NCBI GenBank assembly: GCA_015680685.1
Contig: MNCI01026333.1
Span: forward strand, 124,108-188,107
Source: Gnetum montanum
Taxonomy: Eukaryota; Streptophyta; Gnetopsida; Gnetales; Gnetaceae
Length of the DNA stretch: 64,000 bases
Reading direction: 5' to 3'
Shown here: piece after piece, positions 23,286 to 35,211 of the stretch
How the letters are laid out: each line of letters opens with the position of its first letter
How positions within the stretch are numbered: the stretch's first letter is position 1
The notes under the pieces: model-generated
Seen by the model: the letters and a program-made list of their open reading frames with translations, nothing else
Told to the model about the DNA's origin: nothing
The model's database searches: none
Program-made: the position numbers and the translations under genes

Positions 23286-23421
23286 AGACCTGTGCTCCAT
23301 TACCATTACATTTATAACCCAAAAACAACAAAAAAAATGATGATAAGTAGTTAACATTCAATCAAGTTTTATAACATTTGCAAGTCATTGGAGACATGAT
23401 ATTACACCAACATTAACAAAA

Positions 23422-26415
23422 TCAAGCATTTCCCCTGCTGCCACTGTCACCAATGTCCTTCAACTCTGGATCCAGTCCTAAAAGGTCATCCTCCAGTGGG
23501 CCATCGTTCCTGGGAATGGCCCCTTCATGAAAGATTGCTCCCTCATGAGGCTCTCGTTCTAGCATTGGCTCCATAGGAGGAGGCCCTTCATCACTGCGTT
23601 CCACTTCCGCTTCTACTATTTCCTTTCCGAGCCCTTCAGCTGGCGCACCTTCTCGACCTCCTTCCGGTATCTAGGCCAAAGAACGTAAAAACAATTAGAA
23701 TAAACAATGCTAGTCAGGAAATTTACCCGCTAAGTCATGGGTAAACTTACTCGCGACGGCCCTGCTTCCGCAGCAAAGGGAAGCTTATCCAAGCCGGCCC
23801 ACAGACGCTACATGATTTCGTCCTCTGTTAGGTCTTGCCACACATCCTCACCCAAAGCTGCCCCTGCTTTTACCTTCCCTTTCTCCACACTACTCCAAGA
23901 GGGAGGATCTGGGAAGATAGTAGGGATTGAAGCTTGATTCCCAGGGAAGACCATTGTTCTCTCTAGAGATGCAGTTACGGTCACCTGTTCCTCAAACTTC
24001 TTGAAAGCTTCGGACGCTCCGATGGTGTCCACAAAGACCTCCAAGGATCGAGCTTTAACAGCAGAATCACAGTAGCGTTTTCTATAGGCGGAGCTTTCCC
24101 TTTTGTATACGTGCTTGTGGTCCTTCTCTTTCTGTCCCCATTCTTGCACGCCTGCGCAGTAGTCCCTCCAGTCTCGACTTTTCTGAGCAAGGAGCTCTAT
24201 TTGCATCCTTTGCTCTACTAACGCTCGACTGGTCTGTACACTGTTTTTGACGGCTGTCCAATAGCGGGAGTGATCAATAACAGCAGTACGCCAGTCTTCG
24301 TCCCCTGTCACTCGAGCCTGTAGGAACTCATACCGCGCCCTCAGCTCCTCGACTTCCTTAGTCAAAGACTCAACCCTCTCTTCTGACCGTTGCAACTTCT
24401 TCCATAGGTTTTCATTCACGTCTCTACTTTCCCATACGGAGCATGTCGAGCGTAACGCACATTTACACATTTCTTCATAAATGTGACGTGGCACAACTGC
24501 CCCATCAGGTGGGGGCTCCGCTGTGCCCAGATTAATGGGCTCCACGGGATCCCATCGGAGGTAAGCTCCTGACAGAAAACAAGCATCACGAAAGATGACA
24601 TATTATCACCAAGACATTACGTAGTCACTTCGATTAACTTACCAGCGCCAGGTTCAATGCGTTCCAGACGCGCGATCATGTCGCTAACAACGCCTTCCAT
24701 GAAGGCAAACTTGTCAGGGAAGTTTCTCCACGTTTCGTTGACAGCAGTAGACGCTGAGGCTTCTCCTTCTCCTATAGCAGAAATTAGGTTAGACATTACC
24801 CTGATTAACACATTCTTTCACACACGCTAATACACTCATTACCTCTTCCGGAGACAGTGGGGACCTCCTCGACATCCTCTGTATGTCTTGCTCCTTCATG
24901 CACAGGAGTCTGCGTGTCACCGGTTCCAGTCGCAGGGGCCTCCTCAGGTGCCCCAGTAGGTACGTGGCTCCTGCTAACGGTTGGGGTCGCCTCACGCCCC
25001 GGAGCCTGTACACGGCACGTATTAACAGTTGAGGCATCTTCTTCCAAAATCGAGGCCCCCTCCCCACAACTTAGTACTATTGCCCCTGTCTCAGGGGTCA
25101 ATCGACCTGTCGTCTTTGTTGTTTACATTCCCATGTGTTAGAACATAATTCCAGTTGATCCAAATGAAACATTGCGTATACGGACTGTTTACACTTACCA
25201 GGCCGAGGCTTAGTCCGCTGCACCGTGAGCCCAACGGTGTGGCCTCCCTCGCCTCCAGGGGCCTCAGCCAGACGGAGCCTCTTCCATCAAGCTGCAGGCT
25301 CCACGATTTCCTCCGCCAAGCGCTTCCCCTGCGAAGCATCGCCGGTGTAGGTAGGCATTATCCCGCCTACACTGTCTAGACCTCGCACTCGGGGTGCCGT
25401 CATGCCCTTAGTTGTCACTGACATCGACTCTCCGATCCCTTCCGGCGGATCCTGCCCACGGGTAGTGCTAAGGATATGGGCGATCCAAGGTTTGGATAGT
25501 TGGTCTCGGTCTTGCTTTACCCAGACCCCATTCTTTTGAACGACCAGATACTCAGCAAACTGCTGGAGGACAGCTATGAAAAAGGCATTGTGCACGTTGA
25601 AGCGGGACTCAAGCTTCTCGCGAAGCTTGACCATTTCATTACGCAACCCCTTGGCAAGATGGCTCCCCCAATCAAAACGGGCTCCCTCCTCCAACACCTC
25701 TCACATAATACACGTTTATTCTACTAAGAAGAACCTCGCTTGCGAGAGCGTTTTGGGGAAGGTCCAGGCCCGAAAAAGGGGGTAAAGCGTCTTGGTGGTC
25801 TTCAACTGGAATTCCTCACAAGGAAACCCCTTGGTCCCCTTAGGGACTCTTGCCCACTCCTGCAGAAGCTCCTCCACCCTGGCGCCCCTAGTGGTCTTCA
25901 CTTTTATGAGAAGGCCGCTGGAAGGGACGCCAAACAGGTCTGAGAAGAGTTGAGTGTTGATATCGAAGTTTACACGCACGTTACGCACACACGTGCTGAA
26001 ACGATCTGCCTTCGCATTAAAAGAGTTGACCAGGCCTATCATCTCGCTAGCAGGGACATCAAGGGTTGCAGCCAAAAACAGGTGCATTAACCCTGCGGCC
26101 TGGATCTTGGTAACCACTGCAACTGGGGCCGCCGAGTGGCCTAGCCAGCGCTATGCCTCCTTGATGTCCCCGTAACGAAAGAGGACATCCCTCGCCTCAC
26201 GGCCGGAAATTGTAAGGGTAATCTCTCGAGATTCCCTGACTGCAAGCAAAAAACGCAAGCCAGAAACGCACGACAAAACAGAAACATTATTGCAGTGTTC
26301 ATTCGCAGTATTCATAACTCACAACTACGCAAACAACATTAAAACACGCGGCAACCTTACCGGGGCCAAATGGCAACGGGAATTGTGGGAGTTCCCTCTC
26401 CACGTCCTCGACGCT
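23422..26415 (-). pseudogene. Intron-containing accessory gene, antisense to element C, 5'-truncated
   Basis: Minus-strand gene colinear with 5707-10164 of element B. Exons from conserved GT-AG borders: 26415-26361 (cut at its 5' side by the internal deletion), 26239-25199, 25106-24843, 24771-24643, 24568-23751, 23670-23422. Donors read GTAAGG, GTAAGT, GTAATG, GTAAGT and GTAAGT; acceptors include CTTGCAG, CTATAG, CTGTCAG and GCCTAG. The protein shows VEDVERELPQFPLPFGPG, a block with LFLAATLDVPASEMIGLVNS, a Thr/Pro-rich exon, DKFAFMEGVVSDMIARLE, a coiled coil (LWKKLQRSEERVESLTKEVE, about 24410), LAQKSRDWRDY and an acidic Pro/Glu-rich end. A TAG in the second exon (about 26150), a shift near 25700 and a TAG near 23814 (also present in B) break it. 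Function unknown. Confidence 0.8.
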
Positions 26416-26460
26416 AAGACAGAAGCATCAGGATAAACAGAGACAAAAGCATCATCATAA

Positions 26461-26662
26461 TCTTTAGCAGCATCCGATCAAGAAAGGAGATCTAGTTCTC
26501 AAGGCTGTGCGTGAACCAGTAGGCAAGTTCTCTGCAAACTGGGAAGGCCCTTTCTTGGTGATCGACGCATACGGCAACGGAGCGTTCAAATTGGCAGATG
26601 TCAACGGCAACGAGTTAGCAAATCCTGTGAATCATGTATACTTAAAGCGGTATTTCATCTAG
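26461..26662 (+). pseudogene. pol: C-terminal end of integrase, element C
   Basis: Plus-strand frame ending at TAG 26660-26662: KKGDLVLKAV, then GKFSANWEGPFLVIDAYGNG and NPVNHVYLKRYF. This is the GPY/F-type tail of Ty3/gypsy integrases, in which WEGP is nearly invariant. The zinc-binding and catalytic core domains are absent. The fragment begins where the antisense gene of the element ends (26415-26460), marking the scar of the deletion. Confidence 0.9.
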
Positions 26663-26702
26663 CAGCACCTATGGTGTCGACAGTAGGTATGGCATCACTG
26701 AC

Positions 26703-27022
26703 CGTCCGCTACGACGTAAAACTGGCACTGCATGTCTGCTACGACGTAAAACTGGCATGCTTTGCACGCGTCCGCCACGACGCTAAACTGGCACAGGTAA
26801 GTAGCCGTCTGCTGAGATGTAAAATCAGCACAGATCTGTCCCTGGGTCACGACATAAAACTGACATCCACAGCACGGTCTGCTGAGACCATAAACCAGCC
26901 TGACCACCATATGCTACGACGTAAAACTAGCACCTCTCGATCTGCCCGGACTTTAAACTGGGACCATGGTCTGCTGAGACTTAAAACCAGTAACAGCAAT
27001 CCCCCAGGACTTAAAAATGGAA
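26703..27022. repeat. Degenerate tandem repeat between integrase and 3' LTR of element C
   Basis: About ten units of 27-37 bases around GTCTGCTACGACGTAAAACTGGCA, decaying rightwards to CTGAGACTTAAAACCAG. The core resembles ACGGCCTTAAACTAGT of the array at 23100-23285, so the two may share an origin. Confidence 0.8.
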
Positions 27023-28050
27023 TGTACAGATTGCCACCATGTTCAAGCGAGCGTGATCACTCTTGTACAGTTGCACAGCAGACGGGCTGGGATACTGAGA
27101 CAGTCCCAGTGTCGCCACCTCATTGGCATCCTACTGATCCCTCGGATAAGCAAAGAGGCATCTTACTGATCCCTCGGAGATGCCGCCACCATGCCCGCTG
27201 CAGTGGTAGCAGCTCTGGGAGTTTAGCTTCGTTAGTTGGAGCCCCAATGAAATCCTCGTTGGTCACGGCCCCAGGAGTCTCTGCCAATCATCGCTATCGG
27301 ACGCTGGCTTCCCAAATTCATCTGGCCGGTTTCCGGTGCAACCAGTGAGCTGCACTGCGTCTGATGCCTTTTGGCGAAGGTATGCAGTGCCGAATCATCA
27401 GGATTGGTGACTCCGCCCAAGTGCTCCAGCTCAACATTTTCCGTCCATTGGCTCTGGTTCACATCAGACAGCATCGGTGCCAAGAACCTCGCCTTTTGTC
27501 CATAAGCAATGGTGTCCTCTGTTTTCTTCTGTGGTTGTAGGTTACTTACTTCAGAGGATGTCATTCAAAGGTGTGTGGATCTGAGTGGTGAAGTACAAAA
27601 GCAGGTTGAAATGGCTGCTCAGGTTTGCCCAAAGCGTGTCTGACCTCAACTTCTTTTTTCCTTCTTCCCCACCACCCGGTCCCCATACGCAACATCCATA
27701 TATGCACGTCTTCAGTTTTCGCACTCACGCTAGCAGAGATATCACAGAAAGTGACGCACAACGCTCCTTTCGCACGCATTCCTGCTACAATATGTAATAG
27801 AGACATCTCAGACTGACGCGCTACGCTCGTCTGAAAGCATTCCTGTTGACATGAATAAACACATAGTTTGCGTCCTTTCCGAATTTGTTTCCAGTTCCAT
27901 CCCTTTCTCTCGTATAACCGCCAGTCTTCGTTTTTCATGTGGACGGAGCAACACCTGAGTAGTCATGGATGAACATTGTTCTTGCTTCTACCAATCCGGT
28001 GTTTCGCATTCTTTGTCGACGTTCTTCGGGTAAGTCCTCTAACCGTCAAC
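27023..28050. other. 3' untranslated region of element C
   Basis: Open frames of 60-125 codons occur on both strands, but none shows a family motif or support in the other copies. It contains short direct repeats (CATCCTACTGATCCCTCGGA and CATCTTACTGATCCCTCGGA near 27127 and 27161). Confidence 0.4.
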
Positions 28051-28059
28051 AAAGAGGGG
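28051..28059 (+). promoter_or_regulatory. Polypurine tract of element C
   Basis: AAAGAGGGG, four bases (CCAT) before the 3' LTR. It would prime plus-strand DNA synthesis. Confidence 0.75.
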
Positions 28060-28063
28060 CCAT

Positions 28064-29484
28064 TGAAACACCGTGAAAATTACGGGCCGACCTCAGGGAA
28101 AGGTTCGCAATTCAAGCAAGAGCGCATTCCACCTTCGTTCCAAGACAAGTTTACACTCTATTACGCACGGCAGCGTGATGAGTGTAATAAGCTTCAAAAT
28201 AGTCAAAGACAGAGTCTAAAGAGGTGCAACAGTTTGACGCTTTTCCTCCCGGCGCATGCATAACTTGTTTTTACGCTCGATACGCAGTGGTGCGTATCAT
28301 TGCGTATGTTATCATTCAAGTTGCTCATCGTTTTACGCTTCATATGCGTAGCTGCGTAGTGAGCGTAAGACATACATTACTTATGCTTTATCACGCACAG
28401 CTGCGTAGTGAGCATAATTTACACATCATTTTATGCTCCGACATGCGCAACTGCGTAATGAGCGTAAAATTGTGCATTGCTTACGCTTCATTACGCGCAA
28501 CTGCGTAGTGAGCGTAAAGCAACTCTGAGCTTATTGTTTTTACCAGATTACGTTCATATACGCAACGCAATGCGAATGAGTGTAATCCAGCCTGAAGATG
28601 ATTAAAGCGCGCTCAACACTTGCTTACTTCTCACACGCACAACACGCAAACAAGCGTGTTGTGCGTAGTCACAGTCTGACTTAAAAGATCATGCCAGCAA
28701 GGCCCTCAATGTGCGGGACCCGCATCAACAGGGTTGCGCCTTCTCTGCGAAGTGTCGCGGCCTATAAATACCCCAGTTGATAAAGATACGAGGGTTGGCA
28801 AAAATTCGGGTTAGCAAAAAAAAACTTAGAGAAACAGAAAAGCCTATTTCTGAGCACCAGAGCACTTAGCACTTTGGAGCAGAAATACAGAGAACAACGC
28901 TTTGGCAATCGTGGATATCATCACCTTACAGCCGAAGAAGAGTACAGATTTGAGCACTGGTGACAGGAGCAATCTTTCTGCTGAAGAGACTTTATCGATC
29001 AGATACAGTTGATCGGTAGACGTCGAAGCTTGGCCCGCCTTGCATTTCAGCTTAGCCCATGAGGTAGATCGAACTTCTGTTCAAACCGTTTTGCTTGTTG
29101 TTTTGTGCTTGCTTCACATCCTGTAATCGGGGATTCCCCAGTGTAATTTCTTACACGAAATATACATTTGAAAGTCAAAGCGCAGATCTTGAAGCTACGT
29201 GTTTCTCTTTTGCCAGCCTCTTTTCATCGTGTTTAGCATTATCGCCGTCGCAATCCGATCACATCGCTTTCCCTTTGTTTTACGGCCCCTCGAATCAGAT
29301 CGCTTTCTTTTATGCACTTTACATTGTTTTACTGACTCGTAAGTCCCTGTCTGATCGACAAGACCGTTCAGGGCGCCGCGGATTCGTTTTTTCCAGCATA
29401 GCCCTCGCGCGGATCCGTGGCAAAAACTGTGTACACCGGAATATCGGTCGGTATTTCCAGCTGCCAACATTTTCTGTCGTTACA
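28064..29484 (+). repeat. 3' LTR of element C
   Basis: 1421 bases, same ends as the 5' LTR. Compared with it there are scattered substitutions and a GC-rich insert of about 23 bases near 29363-29385. TATA box at 28762-28774. The target duplication CTCTT follows immediately. Confidence 0.95.
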
Positions 29485-29489
29485 CTCTT

Positions 29490-29949
29490 GTGAGCACAAC
29501 AATTTGTAGTTTGAAAAATAAATAAATAAATAATATTTTTTCAATAGATGTTTAAATAGTTTGAAGCAACATCAAATTACAACAAATGGCAAGTATGGAG
29601 ATGAAAAGAGATAGAACATAAGATATGTTGAATTTAATTAATTAAGAGAGAAAATTATTCTTTTATTTATAAGCTTATGTTATTTTTAATCCAAGCATTA
29701 ACAAAATGGATTATTCTTTATACTTTTTTGAATGTTGCATTGTGTTCCTTATGTCGAAAACATCATTCATAAATATTAACTCTTCATAATCCATGTTCAT
29801 TCATGAAATGGTGTGATCCTTGCTACTTTGGTGCAAAAATATACATAAATAATTATTCTTATATTTTTCTTATTAAGCTAGATAATGATTTGACAATGCA
29901 ACAAATCCTAAATGTAAGTTCATTTATACATAAGCATGCAATGTTGATC
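29490..29949. other. AT-rich intergenic DNA
   Basis: Starts with an AATA microsatellite (29518-29534). No gene recognised. Confidence 0.4.
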
Positions 29950-30310
29950 ATTCATAAGTCAATGCTATATTTTGGTGTCCAATCTAAAGAATATTCTAAA
30001 GTTATATGTTTTTTCAAGCTTTTAAATATTTCATTGATTTTTAAAAAGTTGAATAGGAAATTATTAGTCTTCTTGATATTCACCTCAAAGAAAGATAAAT
30101 TTTTCCATTCCTTTGTTCTTAATTTATCATAAAAGCTACCCAACACTTTATATTTAGCTTTGTCTACTACTACTTTTGCTTCTATTTTATCATTTCATAC
30201 ATCAAATGATTTTCTTGCTTTTTACTTTTCTATCATCCTCAAAGTATTTTTTCTTATTTTGTATAGTATGCTGCATTTCATCACCCTACCACCATGTCTC
30301 CTTTATAATT
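29950..30310 (-). pseudogene. RTE-type LINE relic
   Basis: On the minus strand the sequence reads KETWW*GDEMQ..I..KKKYF (30305-30240) and, after a frame change, KAKYKVLGSFYDKLRTKE (30165-30100). This pair of motifs is typical of the linker between endonuclease and reverse transcriptase in plant RTE-like LINEs (KETWWW..E.Q..IK.KK and YDKLGTKEGEK). Stops and shifts show that it is dead. No RT block was recognised downstream. Confidence 0.65.
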
Positions 30311-32374
30311 TTTTTTCTTCTTTTTGGATAGCATGTTATTTCCAATTTTTTTGAATGAAACTTTCCATTTGGTTCAAAATTAAATTCACATGTAAATTAT
30401 TTTATGATTATTAAATCTAAAGTATGAACTATACTACTACTTGCATAATTTGGATTTTTAAAAAAGAAGAAAAGATTGTTTGGATGGTTATATTGCTAAA
30501 ATGATATCTATAACAATAGTAGCAATGTTATACAAAGAGTACGAAAGACCAAAAGATGATTAGGGAAGACTAAAGCAGTCTTTGCAAGAACCAAAGTCTT
30601 CTACATACGATTAATAAATTAATAATCATTATTATAATTACAAAACACACTATAGGTTTATTGTATTCATTAAATGTTCTTTTTTATAATCTATTTTCCT
30701 TAAAAATAAGTTATTCATATAATCATTTAGTTAAGTTATATGACACAAGATACTTTGTTAATTAGACTTGTTAATGAAATATAAAATGAGGGACTAATAC
30801 TTAGAGTACTAGTAAGGTACTTGTTTCTTAAGTCATAAAAAACTAATTTGAGCTTAGGAAAAGTTAAGGGGTTAGACTTTTCATGCATCTACTATCAAGC
30901 CTCCCAAGACACCAACTTGGTGGAATGAGCATTAAGCCTTTAATTGATGAGAAGAAAAGAAAATGAGATGTAATACCAAAATCAAACATGGTATTAGAGC
31001 TCTTACATTATGATTGAGAAAAGTTATGATCAAAAATAATGAATTGAATAAAAGTTAACTTAAAAAATTACATTCATAAGGAACAATTAATAGGTACAAA
31101 TATATCAAACCAGCATTAATCATTAAGGAAAGAAATCCATAAAATGAGAAAACATCCCACATAGTAAAGTAGGATGAGCAAGATGATCATTGATAGAGAA
31201 GGTATAAAGTGTGAGAGAAATATCATAGAGGATGAAGAAGGTCCAATAGTAGTTACTAAGCTCAAGAACATTAATTAATGATATTTTTGAACATTTAAGA
31301 GAAAATTCCGCTCAAATAACGAATGAAAGGTAGAGTCTACTTATATAACATGATCTCGAATACATTGTGTATGTTCTGATGAGAATGAAGAATAAATTAA
31401 ATAGCATCTACAATCATGTAGAGAACTAAGGGTTGTTAAATCCATTATAATATAATAACTTTAATTTGAAGAGGTAGAAAAAGTATTAGTACAATATCAA
31501 ACCATGAAATTAAAAAAACTAGAATTTAAATTATAACCTAAAATAATAAATTTCCTTAACCTAAATCTTATAGTCATACAATGCTATGTCCAGATCCATC
31601 ATATCATGTTGCTATCAAAGTGAAAATTGAACTGTTTTTACTTTAACTCATCATTGTATTTATTATGCATGATGATAAATAAAAAAATACATTTCATAAG
31701 GATTTTAGATTGTAATAAATAAAACTTATGAAATAATAAGAATTTATAATAAATAATAATATTTCTTGAAAATATCATGCCTATATTAAGAAAGCCCTAC
31801 ACACAAATTAAGAATTTAAAGAAGAATGCAAGAGCAAAAATAGATTATTGTAGTTACCCATAAGTAAAGTAGTTTGGACAATATCGTAGCAAATGTTGAA
31901 GAAACTTATACCAAATACACATAGGAGAGCAATGGTCCACACTAGGTATAAGACCATATGTTAGCTACTACTATTAGTCACCACCATGTCCAAGAGTCTA
32001 CCTAGTAGGATCATATCTTCCTGTAGATGATACTTCTTTCTTTTGTTCCTACCATCTCTCACAATGTATTTTATCCTTACACTAACTTCACTCTAAATCC
32101 ATGACTACAACTCTAAAACTAGAGCATAAGCATATGACAACTAGTTCTACTTAATGTAGCCAATAAATCATCTAGTAACTCATGCCTATAATACTAACAC
32201 AAACTCATTGTAGATGGTAATCAAAGCACTATTAAGATCATACCAAATAAATCTAGCAACATATTCCTTAAAACTATCTCACTAGCATTATATGGAAACC
32301 TATGTCTCAAGCATAAGTATTCATGTACAAATCAAACATAACTATCACATTACATGAGTCATTAGTGCTTTACT
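30311..32374. other. AT-rich stretch with no recognised gene
   Basis: No ORF with family motifs, no LTR pair and no tandem array seen. Confidence 0.4.
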
Positions 32375-32379
32375 ACTAG

Positions 32380-33411
32380 TGTAAGGATACCTCTATTGAT
32401 CACCTTATTCTACCATATATTTTATGTGTTTTTCTATTGATTTTTTGGGGGATGATTCTTGGATGTTTTGGCATGTTTGCAGGTTTTTTGGCTTATTTTG
32501 ATGAGTTTACGAGGTTCCCTCATCTATGGAAACTTTTTAGAAGGCATCTAGAGGCCTCTAGCATTAAAAAAAGCATTTTTTGTTACCCTTAGGATAGATG
32601 TCTTCCTAGAAAGATAGACAACTATCCAGATATGTCTTCCTTGAAGTAACGACATCTTAGGTCCATAGAAGATGTCTACTAAAAATACTAGACATCTCTC
32701 CTAAGAGTAGGACTTTCATAGGAGACATCTACATGAATCTAGAGATGACCTAGACACATGGGAAAACTTTCAAAAATGTCATTCCAATTCAAGAAATAGT
32801 AAAAGAAAGATGGAAATAGGCTAGGAGAAGGTGAGAAGACTTGAGAAACAGCTAGAGAACCTAAATTTGAGTTAAGGAAAAATTTCTAGAATTCTTATCT
32901 TCCAATTGCTTATAAATATTGATGTAATTTCCCATTCCAAGTGTCAAAGTTCCAAGTGCCATAGCACCACGTGCCACAGTGCCAAGTGCCAAAGCGTAAA
33001 TTTTGAATGCTAGATAATCCTAATAATGAGTAGGAGAGAAAGCTTATGAGAGTTAGGGGAGGATAGCTTGTAAAAGAAGAGATCTTGTGCAAGAAATTTG
33101 AATGAAAGGCAAGAAAGAACACTTTAGAGAGGCTAGGAAAATCTCATATAAGTGTCTTATCTTAAGCTTGGATTCCATTATGGGCAATTGAGTATAAGAG
33201 AGGACAAATGTGGCCTCTAAGGTACTTGGCAGAGTTTTTAGTTGAGCTTGTCTCCTCATCTTTGATGTATTTTCTATGTATTTTGAGAATTACGTTAATA
33301 TAATGGAAATTTTCTCCATTTTATTATGTTGTTCTTATTTTCTAAGCTAGATATTCTTGGAAGTTATGAATTGGATCCTATTGGGATCTATTATGGTGCA
33401 ACACCCTTGCA
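32380..33411 (+). repeat. 5' LTR of element D
   Basis: 1032 bases, TGTAAGGATACC to CACCCTTGCA. Contains a short minisatellite of GTGCCAAGTGCCA type (32937-32996). The copy in the 3' LTR is longer. Confidence 0.88.
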
Positions 33412-33417
33412 TCAAAT

Positions 33418-33429
33418 TAGTATCAAAGT
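33418..33429 (+). promoter_or_regulatory. Primer binding site of element D
   Basis: TAGTATCAAAGT, a decayed form of TGGTATCAGAGC (initiator-Met tRNA). Element E retains TGGTATTAGAGT in the same place. Confidence 0.7.
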
Positions 33430-33547
33430 AAAGGTTTGGATGTTTCTACACATCTATGTTGAAGCTTGGTATTTTCTTTGAATGAAAGGAACATTATTGT
33501 TGATATTTGTCTAATTTCTTTTGGATATCGTTCTTGTTTCTTTAGGT

Positions 33548-35054
33548 ATGGGTATAAAGAAGAAGACATATCAAGAGCTTCAAAATTTTAAGGGCTCATT
33601 TAAATCTTTTGTGATTGAAATTCAAGAATTTCTTCCCAAAGTAAAGGTCTACAAGCACTAGGATTTTGCAGAAACATTAGAAAGGGATATATAGAAATTC
33701 AAGACTAACATGGGAAATATTTTGAGAAGAATTAATAGAATATGTTCTAGCCATCTATAAGGAAAGGATGACAAAGGGTCAAATGAAGTAGAGATAAATG
33801 AGAAAAGGAGCTCTCAAGTATTTCTTATTGAGTTAAGGAGTGCTCAATACTCAAGGGTTTCAAGGAAGGGAAACAAGAGCTACATAAAACGAACCAAGAG
33901 ATCTTCAATGTCCAACATGGTGTATGTTGCTGATCAAGGAGAATTCCTACCTCATGAGTCATGGGAGGTAAAGGATCAAAGCCAAGAGAGTGGAAAAGAT
34001 AAAGGGACTTCTTCAAGGAGGATCAAGAGTAGTACTAAAAGGTATAATAGTCATTCTTTTTGCAATTTTTCTACCCCTTGTGGCAATGGAAAGGAGATTC
34101 TAAGTTAGGATGAGACTATCTCATGGGAGAGAGATGAGTCTTCTAGCCAAGCTATGTGGAAGAATAAATTATTTAATGAATTTTTTGATAAATCAAATGT
34201 TAAGGCCATGGAGGAGAGTTTGCCTTTTGAGTTGGTACCTCCAATGTGAAATAAAAAGCTTGTTAATGTTTCCTTTGAAGAGGAAAGCCATTGGATTTGG
34301 GAACTCCTATTTGAAATCTTCAACCTTCAAGCTTTGATCAGAGTGGGTAGCCACATATTGAAGATCAAGTTGAATCAAACATGGATGGGAGAAGCCATAA
34401 AGAGGTAAGTAAGAGTGAGCTTGACTTTGTTGATGGTAGTAATGTCTCTCATGTTGAAGCTAGTGTGATGGATACTAGTTTTTCACTTCAACTTGCTAGT
34501 GGTTTGTTCAAATGGTAATGATTAGCATGATGATCATTGTGGTGATTGTGATGAGATTGAGATCCATGTTGTGAATTTTGATGTCATTGTTATTAAGAGG
34601 AAGAATAATAATGGTAAATTATTTAATGATAATGGCTATTGGAATAGTCATTGTGAGAAGGTCATTATTGATGTAAGTGAAGACATTGATAATGATACGA
34701 TTTTCTAGAATTTGGATATGTTTGTTATTGATTATAGAAATGATGAATTTATGAATTTTGTTGATAGATTTGGTTATCTTGGTTGTAAAATGGAAGTGCA
34801 TCATTAAGGCAATCTACATGGTGGTGATGAAAGGAAGCTAAGTAGTAGTCTTCCAAACACCAAGAAGAAGAAGGTGAAGGTGAGGAAAGATACAAAGAAA
34901 GGATGGTGGATTAAGAAATCCTAATCCATTTTATTTTTCTTATCCTTTATTTGTTTTATATTTGAATCATCATGGGGATGCTAGGAAAATATTCCAAGGA
35001 GATGATGAGATGAACGAAGTATGGTGGGGCATGAGGGCAAACCTCCATGGGTAA
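33548..35054 (+). pseudogene. Unrecognised protein of element D
   Basis: Starts at ATG 33548 (MGIKKKTYQELQNFK) and can be followed with stops and shifts to about 35054. The N-terminal part is charged and coiled-coil-like (KKKTYQELQ, then INEKRSSQVFLIELRS). The middle is Asp/Asn-rich (34400-34800). The end is strongly basic (NTKKKKVKVRKDTKK, about 34850) followed by LRNPNPFYFSYPLF and GDDEMNEVWWGMRANLHG. Element E has the same order. No zinc knuckle, protease, RT or integrase is visible, so it is neither ordinary gag nor pol. Function unknown. Confidence 0.7.
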
Positions 35055-35211
35055 GAAAAGCTTAAAACCAAAAACTCAAATGATATTTATTCTCATGTTT
35101 GTAGTGCATTGAGTCATAAATACTATTGTGGCCTTGTGTCATGGGGGCATGGAGCCTTCCAGCTTGTGAAATGTCATGAACCATGAAATTTTATAAAGGT
35201 GGAAGAGCTGG

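Larger units (their letters stand above)
17445..29489 (+). mobile_element. Element C: LTR retrotransposon with perfect ends and CTCTT target duplication
   Basis: The 12,035-base element 17450-29484 is flanked by CTCTT (17445-17449 and 29485-29489). Both LTRs start TGAAACACCG and end TCGTTACA. A primer site, a near-complete gag-protease, an antisense gene, the last part of integrase, repeat arrays and a purine tract follow in order. RT, RNase H and the integrase core are missing, so it could move only with enzymes from a relative. The LTRs differ sparsely by eye, and C is visibly more GC-rich and less decayed than its neighbours, so it is the youngest of the three copies. Confidence 0.93.

Noticed and set aside
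26671-27348. 225-codon plus-strand ORF after integrase in element C
   Set aside because: Its first half is the tandem repeat array, and no motif or conservation supports a protein.
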